Assembly: GCA_016296185.1 (NCBI GenBank)
Contig: JAEDJT010000001.1
Span: 1-64,000, forward strand
Source of the DNA: Bacilli bacterium
Lineage (GTDB): Bacteria; Bacillota_I; Bacilli_A; RF39; UBA660
Direction of reading: 5' to 3'
Length of the DNA stretch: 64,000 nucleotides
Shown here: piece after piece, positions 41,101-49,300 of the stretch
Layout: every line of letters begins with the position of its first letter
Numbering within the stretch: position 1 is the first letter of the stretch
Notes under the pieces: model-generated
Seen by the model: only the letters and a program-made list of their open reading frames with translations
Databases searched by the model: none
What the model was told of the DNA's origin: nothing
Translations under genes and position numbers: made by a program

Positions 41101-44100
41101 TGAAGTAACAGTAACATCAGAAGATGGTACAAATACAATGATTTATAACTTATATATTGAATACGAATATTCAGCAAATGCATACTTATCATCATTAAAT
41201 GTTGATAAAGGATACTATTTACCAGAATTCAAAGAAGATATATTTGAATATGATGTATATGTATATGATGATGTTGATGAAGTAACATTAACTGCAACCT
41301 TATCATCAAACAACTCTACATTAATAGGTGATGGTTTAGTTACATTAACAGATGAAGTAACAACAAGAGAAATAATAGTAACTGCAGAAGATGGAACAAC
41401 AGAAACATATGTAATACGAATTAATAAAACATTAAAAACTGATCCAGGATTAAAAGATTTATTCTTAAACGGATTAGATATAGAAATATCTGAAGATGAT
41501 GATGATTACTTAGATAAAAAATGTACTGGTGATAGATGTATACTAAATCCATCATTTAATACAGATGTAATAAGTTATGATATAAAAGTTCCTTATGAGT
41601 ATACATTACTTGATGTATTAGCTGTACCAATGAACGAACAACAAACAGTTAAAATTAAAGTAAATGATGTATATGTTAACGAATACGAATTACCATTAGG
41701 TGATACTAAAGTATTAGTTGAAGTATATGATATAATGAACAAACTTACCAGAACATATACATTGAATATAAAAAGAGAACAATCAAATAATACTTATTTA
41801 AAATCATTAGAAGTAGATGGATTTATACTTGAAGAAGAGTTTAATAAACACGTACAAGAATATACAGTTTATGTTGGTAAAAATATTGATTCAGTAGATA
41901 TACTTGCAGAACCAGAAGAAGAAACATCTAAAATTAATTTGAACGGTTATAATTATTTAGATGATGGAGAAAATGATGCAACGATAGAAGTAGTTGCAAA
42001 AGATGGAACAACAAGAACATACATATTACATATTATAAAATCATCAATGTATAATAATAAAATTAAAATGATAACAGTATCAACAGGTGTGTTCTGGGAT
42101 CTAACTCCTAAATTCAAACCAACAACAACTACATATACAACTACAGTTCCAGGAATATATGATAAAGTAACAGTTGAAGCATCACCTGTAGACCCTACAA
42201 CAATAATAGTAGGAACAGGAGAATATCCAATTGTAACAGGTAATAATGAAATTAAACTATTCTCAACATCACCTGAAGATGGTGAAACAATAGTATATAC
42301 AATTAATGTTATAAAACAAGAAAATACAAATGTAGATTTAAAAACATTAATTGTAGAAGAAGGAACATTAACACCTGTATTTGATAAAGGAATTACATCA
42401 TATGGTGTTACAGTACAATCTGGAATTAATAAACTAAATATTCATGCAATACCTGATGATCCAAGTAGTACTATTAAAATTACAGGAAATGATAATTTAG
42501 TAGCTGGTGAAAATAAAGTTAATATAATAGTAACTAGTGAAGATAAATCAGCTAGTAAAACATATCAATTATTAGTTAATAAATTACCTAGTGATAATAA
42601 TTATTTAAATAGTATTACAATTACAAATGAATTAGATGAAGAATATGTTTATACACCTTCATTTAATAAAGAAACAGATACTTATTATTTAAAAGTTCCT
42701 TATGATGTAGAAAGCGTTAATATAAATGCTACTTCTGAAGATAAAGGAGCAACAATAAAAGGTATTGGTAAAGAATATTTAAATTATGGAGTAAATAATA
42801 AAAATATAGCAGTAACTTCAGAATCAGGATTAGTAAAAGTATATAGTATTAATATCTATAGAAATTATGACTTAAGATTAAAAGATATAGTTAGTTCTGA
42901 AGGTGATTTAACTCCAGAATTTGATCCTAATGTTAAAGAATATCAAATAGATGTACCAAATGATATAAATGAAGTAACATTAGTAGCGCTTAAGTATTCA
43001 AATAAAGTTTCAGTTACAGGAAGTGGTACATATAACTTATTAACTGGACAAAATGAAATTACATTTGTAGTATCAATACCAGAAGATGATGAAAACATTA
43101 ACGTATATACAGTAATTATTAATAGAGCAAAAGATGATAATAACTATATTAAAGAATTATCTGTAGATGGAATAATGACACCAGTATTTAATAAAGAAAC
43201 TCAAGAATATACAGTAGATGTTAGAAAAAATGTTAGATCATTAAATGATATTAATTACAAATTAGATAGTAAAACATCAACTGCAGTAGTATTAAATAAT
43301 GAATCATTCCTAAAAGATAATAATCCTAATAAAGTAATAATTAGAGTAACAAGTGAATCAGGAAAAACGAGAGATTACACACTAAATGTAATGTTAAGAG
43401 ATGATGATTACTTCTCAAATAGATTAGCATCTTTAACTATTGATAATGGTTCATTAACTCCAGATTTCCATCCAGATATAAATAACTATGCAGTAACAGT
43501 TTCAAATTCAGTTTCTGAAATAAATATTGAAGGAATTGCTGAAAATGAAAGAGCAATAGTTACAGGAGATGGATTAATAAAACTAAATGTAGGAAGAAAT
43601 GTAATACCTATAAAAGTTACAAGTCAAGATAAGCAAGAAAATATTTATAATGTTATCATTTATAGAAATGAAAATAATGATGCAACATTACAAAGTTTAA
43701 TTATTAAAGGACAAAATTATATTCCAATATTTAATAAAATAATTGAGAATTATAGTATGGAAATAGGTAGTGAATTTAATAGTTTAGATATTATTGCAAC
43801 TCCTACAGATAATGATTCAACAGTTAAAATAATAGGTAATAACAATCTACATACTGGAGAAAATATTATAAGAATAGTAGTAACAGCACCAGATAAAATA
43901 ACAACTAAGACATATACTATTACAGTTAATAAACAAGTAAGTAAAAATAATTATTTAAGTGAATTAAATGTAAGTGGATATGAATTTACAAATCCATTTA
44001 TAAAAACAAATCAAGGACCATATGTAGTAAATGTTCCATCAGGTGTTAATTCAATTGTAGTTAATGCAACTCCAGAAGTAGATACAACAACTATTTATGG

Positions 44101-46234
44101 AGATGGAGTTAATACATTAGTACCTGGTAAAAATGTTATTTCAGTTAATGCAACTTCAGAATCAGGAGATACTAAAACATATACTATAATTGTTAATAAA
44201 GCATTAAGTACAGATTCAACATTAAAAGATATCTTATTATCTGATGAATCATTAATACCTGAATTTAATAGTGGTATTTATGAATATACAATTAATGTAC
44301 CAGAAGAATTAGAAAGTATAACTGTTACTGGTATTGCAAATGATTCAAGTGCAAAAGTAGAAGGTAATGGTACTTATGATGTATATGAAGATTTTGATAT
44401 TAATATTGTTGTAACAGCAGAAGATGGTAATAAAACTACATATAAAATTAATATTCATAGAGATATACCTGCATCATCATACTTAAAACAATTAATAGTA
44501 AAAGATGGAGAGTTATATCCTGGCTTCCATAAATTAATAACAAGTTATACTATATTAGTTCCTAACGAAATTAGATCATTGAATATGGTTTATTTACCAG
44601 AAGATGAAAATGCAAATGTTACAGTAACAGGTAATGAAAACTTTAAAGTAGGTACTAATAAAGTACATATAATTGTAACTGCAACAGATGGAACAAGTAC
44701 TGATTATGAAATTGCTGTCGTAAGACAAACAGTTGCATCTAATTACTTAAAATCATTATCAGTTGATGGATATTCATTAACACCTATATTTGATAAAACT
44801 AATATGTACTATGAAACAACAGTACCTTTAGAAGTAGATAATATCAAGATTAAAGCTACTGCCGAAGATCCAACATCTACAATAACAGGTACAGGATATG
44901 TATCAGTAAAACCTGGTTTAAATAAATATTACGTAACAGTAGAATCAGCAAGTGGTGTTATAAGAACATATCAAATTGTAGTAAATAGAGCTAAATCAGA
45001 TGATAATTATTTATTAACATTAGAATCTGATGTAGGAGAATTACTACCAGAATTTACTAAAGAAATTCATGAATATACAATTAATGTACCAGATAAAACA
45101 ACTCAAATTACATTAAATGGTACAGTATCAGCTAATTCAAAAGTAAATGGATTAGGAACATCTGATGTTCCACTTGGTGAAACAACAAGAACAATAACAG
45201 TAACAAGTCAAAGTGGAGAAATAAATACTTATACAGTAAAAATAAAACGTGGTGCTTCTAAAAATACAGAATTAGATGACTTAGTACCAAGTAATGGTAC
45301 ATTAGAACCAGCATATACTAACGATATTACAGAATACACAATGGATTTAGATGATAATATAAATATAATAAATTTCATTGCTAATCCTACTGATAAAGAT
45401 GCTAAAGTAACAACAGACGATATAATGGTACTTAACTATGGTGAAAACACATATCATGTAAATGTATTAGCAGAAGATGGAGTAACAGAAAGAAATATTA
45501 CAATAAAGATTACTCGTAAAAAAGATATTCAAAAAATAGAAGCTAGTACACATAAAGTATACTTAGAAATAGGTGAAACTAAAGATATTAAATACATAAT
45601 TACACCAAATGATACAACATATCCAACTGCAACATGGTCATCAAAAGATACAACTATTGCAACAATAGATCAAGATGGAAGAATAAAAGGTATTGGATAT
45701 GGTTCAACAACTATTCAAATAACTAGTGATCATGACTCTACTATTTATGACACAGTAACAGTAATGGTAATGAGTAAAAAGATATTATCTGATGATTATG
45801 TAATAGTAAGAAATGAATTAGATACACCTGAAGAAGATAAAGTTCTTGAACATATTATTGGTTTAGAACCAAAAATGACTATAAAAGAATTTATTTCAAA
45901 AATAAAAAATGAAGAAACAATGTTGAAAGTATATGATATGGATGATAACTTATTAAGTGATACAGATTATATTGGCACAGGATGCAAAGTAAAATTAGTA
46001 TTTGAGGATGCTGTATTAGATGAATTGACAATCATTGTAAGAGGAGACCTAAACGGTGATGGAGATATAACAACAGCAGACTATGTTAAGATGAAAAACT
46101 ATATTTTAAAGAAAATAGAGTTTAATAGAATTGAAATGCTTGCTGGAGATTTAACACAAAGTAGTTCAATAGGAACAACTGACTACGTTAAATTGAAGAA
46201 TTATATCTTGAAGAAAATACCTTCAGTTAACTAA
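32174..46234 (+). CDS. Giant secreted cadherin-like repeat protein 2 (three glycine-rich domains, 34-repeat stalk, Big2, dockerin)
   Basis: 4686 aa. The ATG is chosen over the GTG one codon earlier because GAG (32166-32168) is spaced for the ATG; the SD is weak. The N-terminus is KLKNRSNRYK plus hydrophobic IIFVCILLICFLLTLFSM, a signal peptide or uncleaved anchor unlike copies 1 and 3. The head is three units of glycine-rich domain plus two cadherin-like repeats (domains at about 149-409, 605-866, 1060-1321). Each domain starts with Y-x-G-x-Y-Q-E-F, then VWGA or TWGA, and carries Cys pairs such as WCGGKPC. The third is followed directly by 34 stalk repeats collinear with the other copies. A Big2 domain, linker and dockerin (DLNGDGDITTAD) end the protein. 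The Cys pair of stalk repeat 3 found in the paralogs is absent. Confidence 0.88.
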   Translation: MKLKNRSNRYKIIFVCILLICFLLTLFSMQSNNEKDNFNIEKNINKNDIVVLEDGIHSTNLIDLKIAGYDIGTFSSGNYDYNITLSINETKLKVTATTEDPEASYVVNGNENILNDSGTVTVTVTEPHSFPTVYNIHYTRSSVSSFTKTFNYTGAYQEFEVPIAGEYKIEVWGARAGGRHLNGELGTAGNGGYSTGTLKLTKGQKLYVYVGGQGSWCGGKPCTIAGGWNGGGQGIKYTNSGSDPAASGGGATDVRLVSGTWNLSEGLNSRFIVAGGGGGGGMDGEAGGHGGGTNGINGNGGGAGTQTSGFGFGQGCIAQSSNGSNGTYGGPGGGGGWYGGYCSSWYGSGGGSGFIYTKDTKKNTPKTYTVPDEYFLSNANTIAGNASMPNPNGGTMVGNAGNGVAKFTLLNLTNTNNYLKELSVSSGNLSPQFNPTTFTYNVTLDKYTSNINIDGESYEETTIVTGLGNYEVEVGETKNIKIIATAQSGDINIYSINVTRNKLNPGEHSSKLIKAVVTDLNGQEFRLDPKFSSDIYNYVVEIPSSKVSLNISTLLYDDESKVKITGNEFLGRNSVITITVTNPYVAPTTYKINVIKEIPLDDPVFGFDYTGDYQEFTAPQSGLYQLEVWGAQGSGSHQNSELGVAGKGGYSRGSIYLYKGETVYVYVGGQGNFCYGSACTVPGGWNGGGQGVKFTGGYGDPAASGGGATDIRIVSGAWNLPEGLNSRFIVAGGGGGGGMDGETAGSGGGINGIAGYGAAGTATSGFKFGQGCMASTANGSSTGYGGPGGGGGWYGGYCNWWYGSGGGSGFILTPDYIKNVPYEYNVPEKYYLQDAITIAGNASMPSKNGGTTTGNEGNGYARITKIEDLSENNYLENITTDRGDISPTFDPTVYDYDIFIDKYMSNITIDAIASDYNSLIVGTGTYEVEIGETKDIPIFVTSTNGETRTYTVHVTRKKLNPGEHSTKLAVLKIENNKFELSPEFHSETYDYTMEIPATIMSLKVETLLFDDESSVTVTGNGYIKLKQNGLITITVTSPYVSSTTYKVKVIREGVSEQDTFDFDYKGEYQEFIAPMSGLYKLETWGAQGGGRHQNSELGTGGNGGYSSGIIYLAKGQKLYIYVGGKGSWCGGSACTIAGGWNGGGQGIKYTNTNWDPAASGGGATDIRTVPGEWNSEIGLNSRIIVAGGGGGGGMDGEWAGAGGGLEGVAAYSYGGTQTTGFKFGQGCMAQYANGSNGTYGGPGGGGGWYGGGCRSWYGSGGGSGFVLTEESIENTPSTYKLGKDYYLKDAETISGNQTLPSKNGGYSVGNTGNGFARITKVEDPSENNFLQSITLRYEGEEKTYSPTFDASIEEYIAEFETTETEVAITAKPEDSKSTIDGLGKFEVLAGTNIYPITVTAENGDIKVYQVKVHRNADTNPYPDNIEINGLVPSLCSISDEYCKIKNSYGVEMTHYDKNTHTYYLTVPSRIKQLYILVDKGHPYQTMNGEGKLTLEDGTETYTVTVSAENIDEIENPVENVNYTVYNFVITKDMSGDNDLEELEILDPERDINFNPDVLEYYLSVPNNYTTFQVNSEKEVTGEIDSEDTTKTYPLQLYIKTDDDQASMIVTDPYEFNVGMNQINIMVTARNGEIKVYVLNVYREQNENVFLKYITVTDNDGNNYELTPEFNKINTGEYIVTVPNNITNVKIDAQPEYNKTIVTGIGNKELLTTKTNNYKLITTSESGIVETYSLAIIREKNSNSYLSNIEVKNDSTNYLLTPVFNKETLSYEVDVEEGVSSIEIKGTPEVSTTQVRLLDNSYIKVGTNIKRVMSIAEDGTNIIYTIKINRPSSSNNYLSSLSLMNGNENIDYYKESDNSIGFEKEITEYKTTVPNNISSLTVNATKDNNLSSLTGTGRHSLKVGENTITLTVTSESGVEKQYVIHITREPNSNNYLKSITTSEGVIVPTFDKEKNNYSIDVENDIEDIVIIGTPEVNTSTVDGNGTYKLESGNNIITLTVKAEDGTTKDYIVNVYRDKSENDNISYLLMKEGAISPIFDPNVIYYEVNVPNEVTKGNFIIELEDKKASYVINGSDNFEVGENNVVITVTSESGLTKDYTVVVNRQDKESASNYLTNIYSSEGTLIPTYNKTTQYYEVEVPYETTRITLGGQKEDSSQYVTGLGTYTLNVGRNLAVVKVTSADGYTRDYQIVMIRKKNTDARLSSITINGSILSPNFNKDVYEYTTTTTETSLDFTKITTYDPNATYEILNNKLTTGVESTVTIRVTAQDGITTKDYNIKVEKNASNNNNLSNLEVENYNINPTFNKITTLYSLTVPNDVNNINIIATAEDPQASINGAGVVNLKAGENQLIIEVMSESGKKKAYTIVVTREASNNNLIDQLTIQNGLIDSEFIPTKNTYNVTVPNDITSLEMIVKLQDPYATYKIENNKLESDNTVVSIIVTAQDGTTNIYTLNVRKENIVSALLKKIDIKNYKLTPTFNSYVNTYNLNVDNEINNLDLNIETIDKDATYVVTGNKDFKVGLNVITIEVTASDNITKEIYTINVNKQQYSNNFLDYLYSDQGDLKPVFEKYTMDYTIDVSNTVTEIELFGEAVDKSTTVTGLGTHTLSIGSNVIPISLTSKSGITRTYYVTVNRALNDDNTLMSLNAKVGSTKYELAPDFDPEIKTYNITVPAGTKTITLSGEVPSTATVSGLGTIAIEPGTNTLEVVVTSESGIDNKYTVIVTRPLSDNAELTDLVPSVGTLEPLFAYGVTNYVLNLDSGSATLAFEYSVEDLNAKVEGHESRVIPDGASIREIVVTAENGTKKTYTITINKERTDNAKLSDLYIKGYDFTNTFDPDTNTYYVTVPNEKKVIRPTDVIAIPQDNNSKINKSTELSLSTTTQNEFTVTVTAPDGFTKQDYKIYITREKGSNVTVTNIIPKFGFFEETFKSDRTDYTWKVPKGTTEILASDVTVLVDDDSASILKTSKVDMSSYDKTFEVTVTSEDGTNTMIYNLYIEYEYSANAYLSSLNVDKGYYLPEFKEDIFEYDVYVYDDVDEVTLTATLSSNNSTLIGDGLVTLTDEVTTREIIVTAEDGTTETYVIRINKTLKTDPGLKDLFLNGLDIEISEDDDDYLDKKCTGDRCILNPSFNTDVISYDIKVPYEYTLLDVLAVPMNEQQTVKIKVNDVYVNEYELPLGDTKVLVEVYDIMNKLTRTYTLNIKREQSNNTYLKSLEVDGFILEEEFNKHVQEYTVYVGKNIDSVDILAEPEEETSKINLNGYNYLDDGENDATIEVVAKDGTTRTYILHIIKSSMYNNKIKMITVSTGVFWDLTPKFKPTTTTYTTTVPGIYDKVTVEASPVDPTTIIVGTGEYPIVTGNNEIKLFSTSPEDGETIVYTINVIKQENTNVDLKTLIVEEGTLTPVFDKGITSYGVTVQSGINKLNIHAIPDDPSSTIKITGNDNLVAGENKVNIIVTSEDKSASKTYQLLVNKLPSDNNYLNSITITNELDEEYVYTPSFNKETDTYYLKVPYDVESVNINATSEDKGATIKGIGKEYLNYGVNNKNIAVTSESGLVKVYSINIYRNYDLRLKDIVSSEGDLTPEFDPNVKEYQIDVPNDINEVTLVALKYSNKVSVTGSGTYNLLTGQNEITFVVSIPEDDENINVYTVIINRAKDDNNYIKELSVDGIMTPVFNKETQEYTVDVRKNVRSLNDINYKLDSKTSTAVVLNNESFLKDNNPNKVIIRVTSESGKTRDYTLNVMLRDDDYFSNRLASLTIDNGSLTPDFHPDINNYAVTVSNSVSEINIEGIAENERAIVTGDGLIKLNVGRNVIPIKVTSQDKQENIYNVIIYRNENNDATLQSLIIKGQNYIPIFNKIIENYSMEIGSEFNSLDIIATPTDNDSTVKIIGNNNLHTGENIIRIVVTAPDKITTKTYTITVNKQVSKNNYLSELNVSGYEFTNPFIKTNQGPYVVNVPSGVNSIVVNATPEVDTTTIYGDGVNTLVPGKNVISVNATSESGDTKTYTIIVNKALSTDSTLKDILLSDESLIPEFNSGIYEYTINVPEELESITVTGIANDSSAKVEGNGTYDVYEDFDINIVVTAEDGNKTTYKINIHRDIPASSYLKQLIVKDGELYPGFHKLITSYTILVPNEIRSLNMVYLPEDENANVTVTGNENFKVGTNKVHIIVTATDGTSTDYEIAVVRQTVASNYLKSLSVDGYSLTPIFDKTNMYYETTVPLEVDNIKIKATAEDPTSTITGTGYVSVKPGLNKYYVTVESASGVIRTYQIVVNRAKSDDNYLLTLESDVGELLPEFTKEIHEYTINVPDKTTQITLNGTVSANSKVNGLGTSDVPLGETTRTITVTSQSGEINTYTVKIKRGASKNTELDDLVPSNGTLEPAYTNDITEYTMDLDDNINIINFIANPTDKDAKVTTDDIMVLNYGENTYHVNVLAEDGVTERNITIKITRKKDIQKIEASTHKVYLEIGETKDIKYIITPNDTTYPTATWSSKDTTIATIDQDGRIKGIGYGSTTIQITSDHDSTIYDTVTVMVMSKKILSDDYVIVRNELDTPEEDKVLEHIIGLEPKMTIKEFISKIKNEETMLKVYDMDDNLLSDTDYIGTGCKVKLVFEDAVLDELTIIVRGDLNGDGDITTADYVKMKNYILKKIEFNRIEMLAGDLTQSSSIGTTDYVKLKNYILKKIPSVN
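32996..33016 (+). repeat. GC-rich poly-Gly coding tract, copy 1 of 3
   Basis: A 21-base run of seven GGC/GGT codons, identical at 34367-34387 and 35732-35752. Each copy codes seven glycines ahead of a Met-Asp-Gly-Glu segment, once in each glycine-rich domain of giant protein 2. It is a local island of high GC in a strongly AT-rich genome. Confidence 0.95.
34367..34387 (+). repeat. GC-rich poly-Gly coding tract, copy 2 of 3
   Basis: Identical to 32996-33016 and 35732-35752. A longer conserved block encoding GGPGGGGGWYGGYC follows about 140 bases later in copies 1 and 2 (around 33155 and 34522), near-identical in DNA. Confidence 0.95.
35732..35752 (+). repeat. GC-rich poly-Gly coding tract, copy 3 of 3
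   Basis: Identical to 32996-33016 and 34367-34387. It lies in the last glycine-rich domain, next to the stalk. Confidence 0.95.
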
Positions 46235-46262
46235 AAAAAGACCTTAAAAAGGTCTTTTTTTT
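46233..46262 (+). terminator. Rho-independent terminator after giant gene 2
   Basis: AAAAAAAGACCTT / AAGGTCTTTTTT with loop AAA and a T-tract, overlapping the stop codon. Confidence 0.9.
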
Positions 46263-46274
46263 ATCCTATTTTTA

Positions 46275-46303
46275 TTTAAAAAAGTACATATTTATAGTAT
46301 AAT
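46275..46303 (+). promoter_or_regulatory. Promoter of giant gene 3 (TTTAAA-17-TATAAT)
   Basis: TTTAAA, 17 bases, TATAAT. The spacer (AAGTAC.TATTTATAG) and the leader from ATAAGGATAG to the coding start are close to or identical with those of giant gene 1. Confidence 0.72.
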
Positions 46304-46324
46304 ATTATATATAAGGATAGTAAG

Positions 46325-49300
46325 TTGGTAATTGTTATGGATAGACGTATTTTTAACAATTTATTTTTTTATGAAAAAATAGTATTAATGATTTCGTTAA
46401 TACTTTTTTGTGTTTTACCAATTACTGTCAAAGCAGAAGATGTTATATATAATTTTGATTATTCTGGAAAAGAAGAAGTACTAGAAATCAAATATGGTGG
46501 ATGGTACAAAGTTGAAGTTTGGGGTGGCCAAGGTGGATATGGTTTATGTAATGGTAGCCGATGTGGAAGTGCCCTAGGATATGGTGGATATTCAGAAGGT
46601 GTAGTATTTCTAAAAAGAGGAGAAAAATTATATATCAACGTTGGTGGAAAAGGTACAAATGGTACATATAGAGTAAACTCTGCCGGTGGTTATAACGGTG
46701 GTGGTAATGGTTCTTGGGATGGTAGTGATGATGAATCTTCAGCCGGTGGTGGAGGTGCAACACATATCGCATTTGAATCAGGATTACTTAAAGAATTATC
46801 AGATAAAAGAGATCAAGTATTAATCGTAGCCGGTGGTGGAGGAGGTTCTTCATGGTCGTACACTGCTGGTGCCGGTGGAGGATATAGAGGTGCTACAAAT
46901 AGTACTACTAATCCAACTGAAGTATCACAAACAACAGGTTATGCCTTTGGACAAGGACAAAATGCATCAGGTGTAGCTGATTCCGACGGTGTCGGAGGCG
47001 GCGGAGGCGGCTGGTATGGTGGTTATATGTATAACTCATCAGGTCGTTCAAGTGGTTCAGGTGGATCCGGTTATATAGCTAGCGAAAGATTAATTAGTTA
47101 TAATGATACAACAAAGAAAATGTATTGTTATAATTGTCCAACATCCACTGATGCAAATACATATACAGTGACTACAACAAATGTAAGTGCAACTGCAACA
47201 TCAGAATATGCAAAAATAGATAATGGTTATGCAAGAATTACATTAGTTCATAAAGGAAATACAAATGCTAATTTAAGTAACATTGAAATTACAGGTGCTA
47301 CAGCTTCTTGGGATAAAACATTTAATTCAAACACATATGAGTACACATTAACATTTGGTACTGAAGATAAAACAATTAACATTAAAGGTATTCCAGAAGA
47401 AAATGTAACAACTGTTGATCCTGAAGAATTAGAATATGATATACCAGTCGGTACATCTTCAGTATCCTTAATATCTACAGCAGAATCAGGAGACATATTA
47501 ATATATAAATTAAACATAAAAAGAAATGCTTCAAACTATCCTTATTTAAAAAGCATTTCAATTGATGGTGAAGAAATAAAAGGATTTAGTCCTACAAAAT
47601 TAGAATACGATATTAACGTACCTTATTATGTAGAAACAATTGATATTGGAAGTATTTCAGGTAGAACAAACCAAATAATATCTAAAATAGGAAAAGTTAA
47701 TTTAAAAACAGGTTCACAAACATATGAAATAACTTCTAAATCAGAAGATAAAACAAATATTGTAACTTATAAAATAAATGTATTTAGAGAACACTCAGCT
47801 TATATAAAAGAATTATCAATAAAAGATTATCAACTTACAAATGAATATAAACCAGAAACTTTAACTTACGATATAGATGTATTAAGTAGCGATATTTCAT
47901 TAGATATAAATCCAATCTTATACGATGAACAAGCAACTTATACAATAAAAGATGCTGATTTTATGATTAATCAAAATGGTACTATAACTATTACAGTTAC
48001 AGAACCAAATTCAATTACAAAAACATACACAATAAATTATCATAAAATTTCAGCACAACCAAAAGACTTAACTTGTTCTAATGATTATGAAGAATACATA
48101 GTACCATTTACAGGCTTGTATAAATTAGAAGTTTGGGGAGCACAAGGTGGAGGTTCTCAAGTAAATGGAAATGGAAACTTAGGTGTTGGTGGTAAAGGTG
48201 GATATTCTACAGGTACTATCAATTTAAAATACGGAACAAAATTATATTTATATGCCGGATGCCAAGGTGGAGTATCAAATGGTGGACTAGCTGCTGGTGG
48301 ATTTAATGGTGGAGGTTCAACATGGGCATCAAGTAATGGAGATCCTGCCGGAGGCGGTGGAGGAGCTTCAGATATTAGATTATATGAAAATAGTTTATAC
48401 AACAGAGTAATCGTTGCCGGAGGCGGTGGCGGTGGAGGAGAAGATAGTGAAGCCGGAGGATGCGGTGGTGGCGAACGTGGTTGCCAAGGCGCTAGTGGAA
48501 CTAATGCTCCAGGAACTCAAACGTCAGGAACTGCAGGTGGTGTCTTCGGATATGGTGCTAATACACCATACGACGGAGGCGGCGGTGGTGGCGGCTGGTA
48601 CGGTGGTGGAACAAGTGGAGGTTCACAAACCATTCCAACAGGAAATAGTGGTAGTGATGCAAATGGTGGATCAGGTGGATCAGGATTTGTATTTAAACAA
48701 AGTACTGCTATTAATGTACCAACCGATTATCAATTAACTGAAAATGATTATTTAGATAATGAAGCTTATACAGTAAATGGAAATACTGAAATGCCAAGTC
48801 ATGATGGTTTAACAACAATGACAGGTAATACAGGAAATGGTTATGTTAAAGTTACGTTAATATCTCAATCAAAAAACAACTACTTATCCGAACTTAAAAC
48901 AGATGTTGGAACATTAGTTCCAGAATTCGATCCAAGAATTACTAACTACGAAATAACTGTTAATAAATATGTTTCAGAAATTACTGTTGATGGTGAAGTA
49001 TCAGATATAAATTCAACAGTAACAGGATTTGGTACTTATGAATTACCAATAGGAGATACAATTATAATTAGTATTCCAGTAACAAGCGAATCTGGTGATA
49101 TAAGAGTATACAAAATTGCTGTTACAAGAGAAGCCTTAGCAAAAGGTGAACATTCAACAAAACTTGCAACATTAGTATTAAGCGATAATGAATTTGAAAC
49201 AAATCCAAAATTCGAAAGTGAGACTACTGAATATACAATTGAAATACCAGATACTATAATATCAATTCCAGTAGAAACTTCACTTTATGATAAAGAATCT

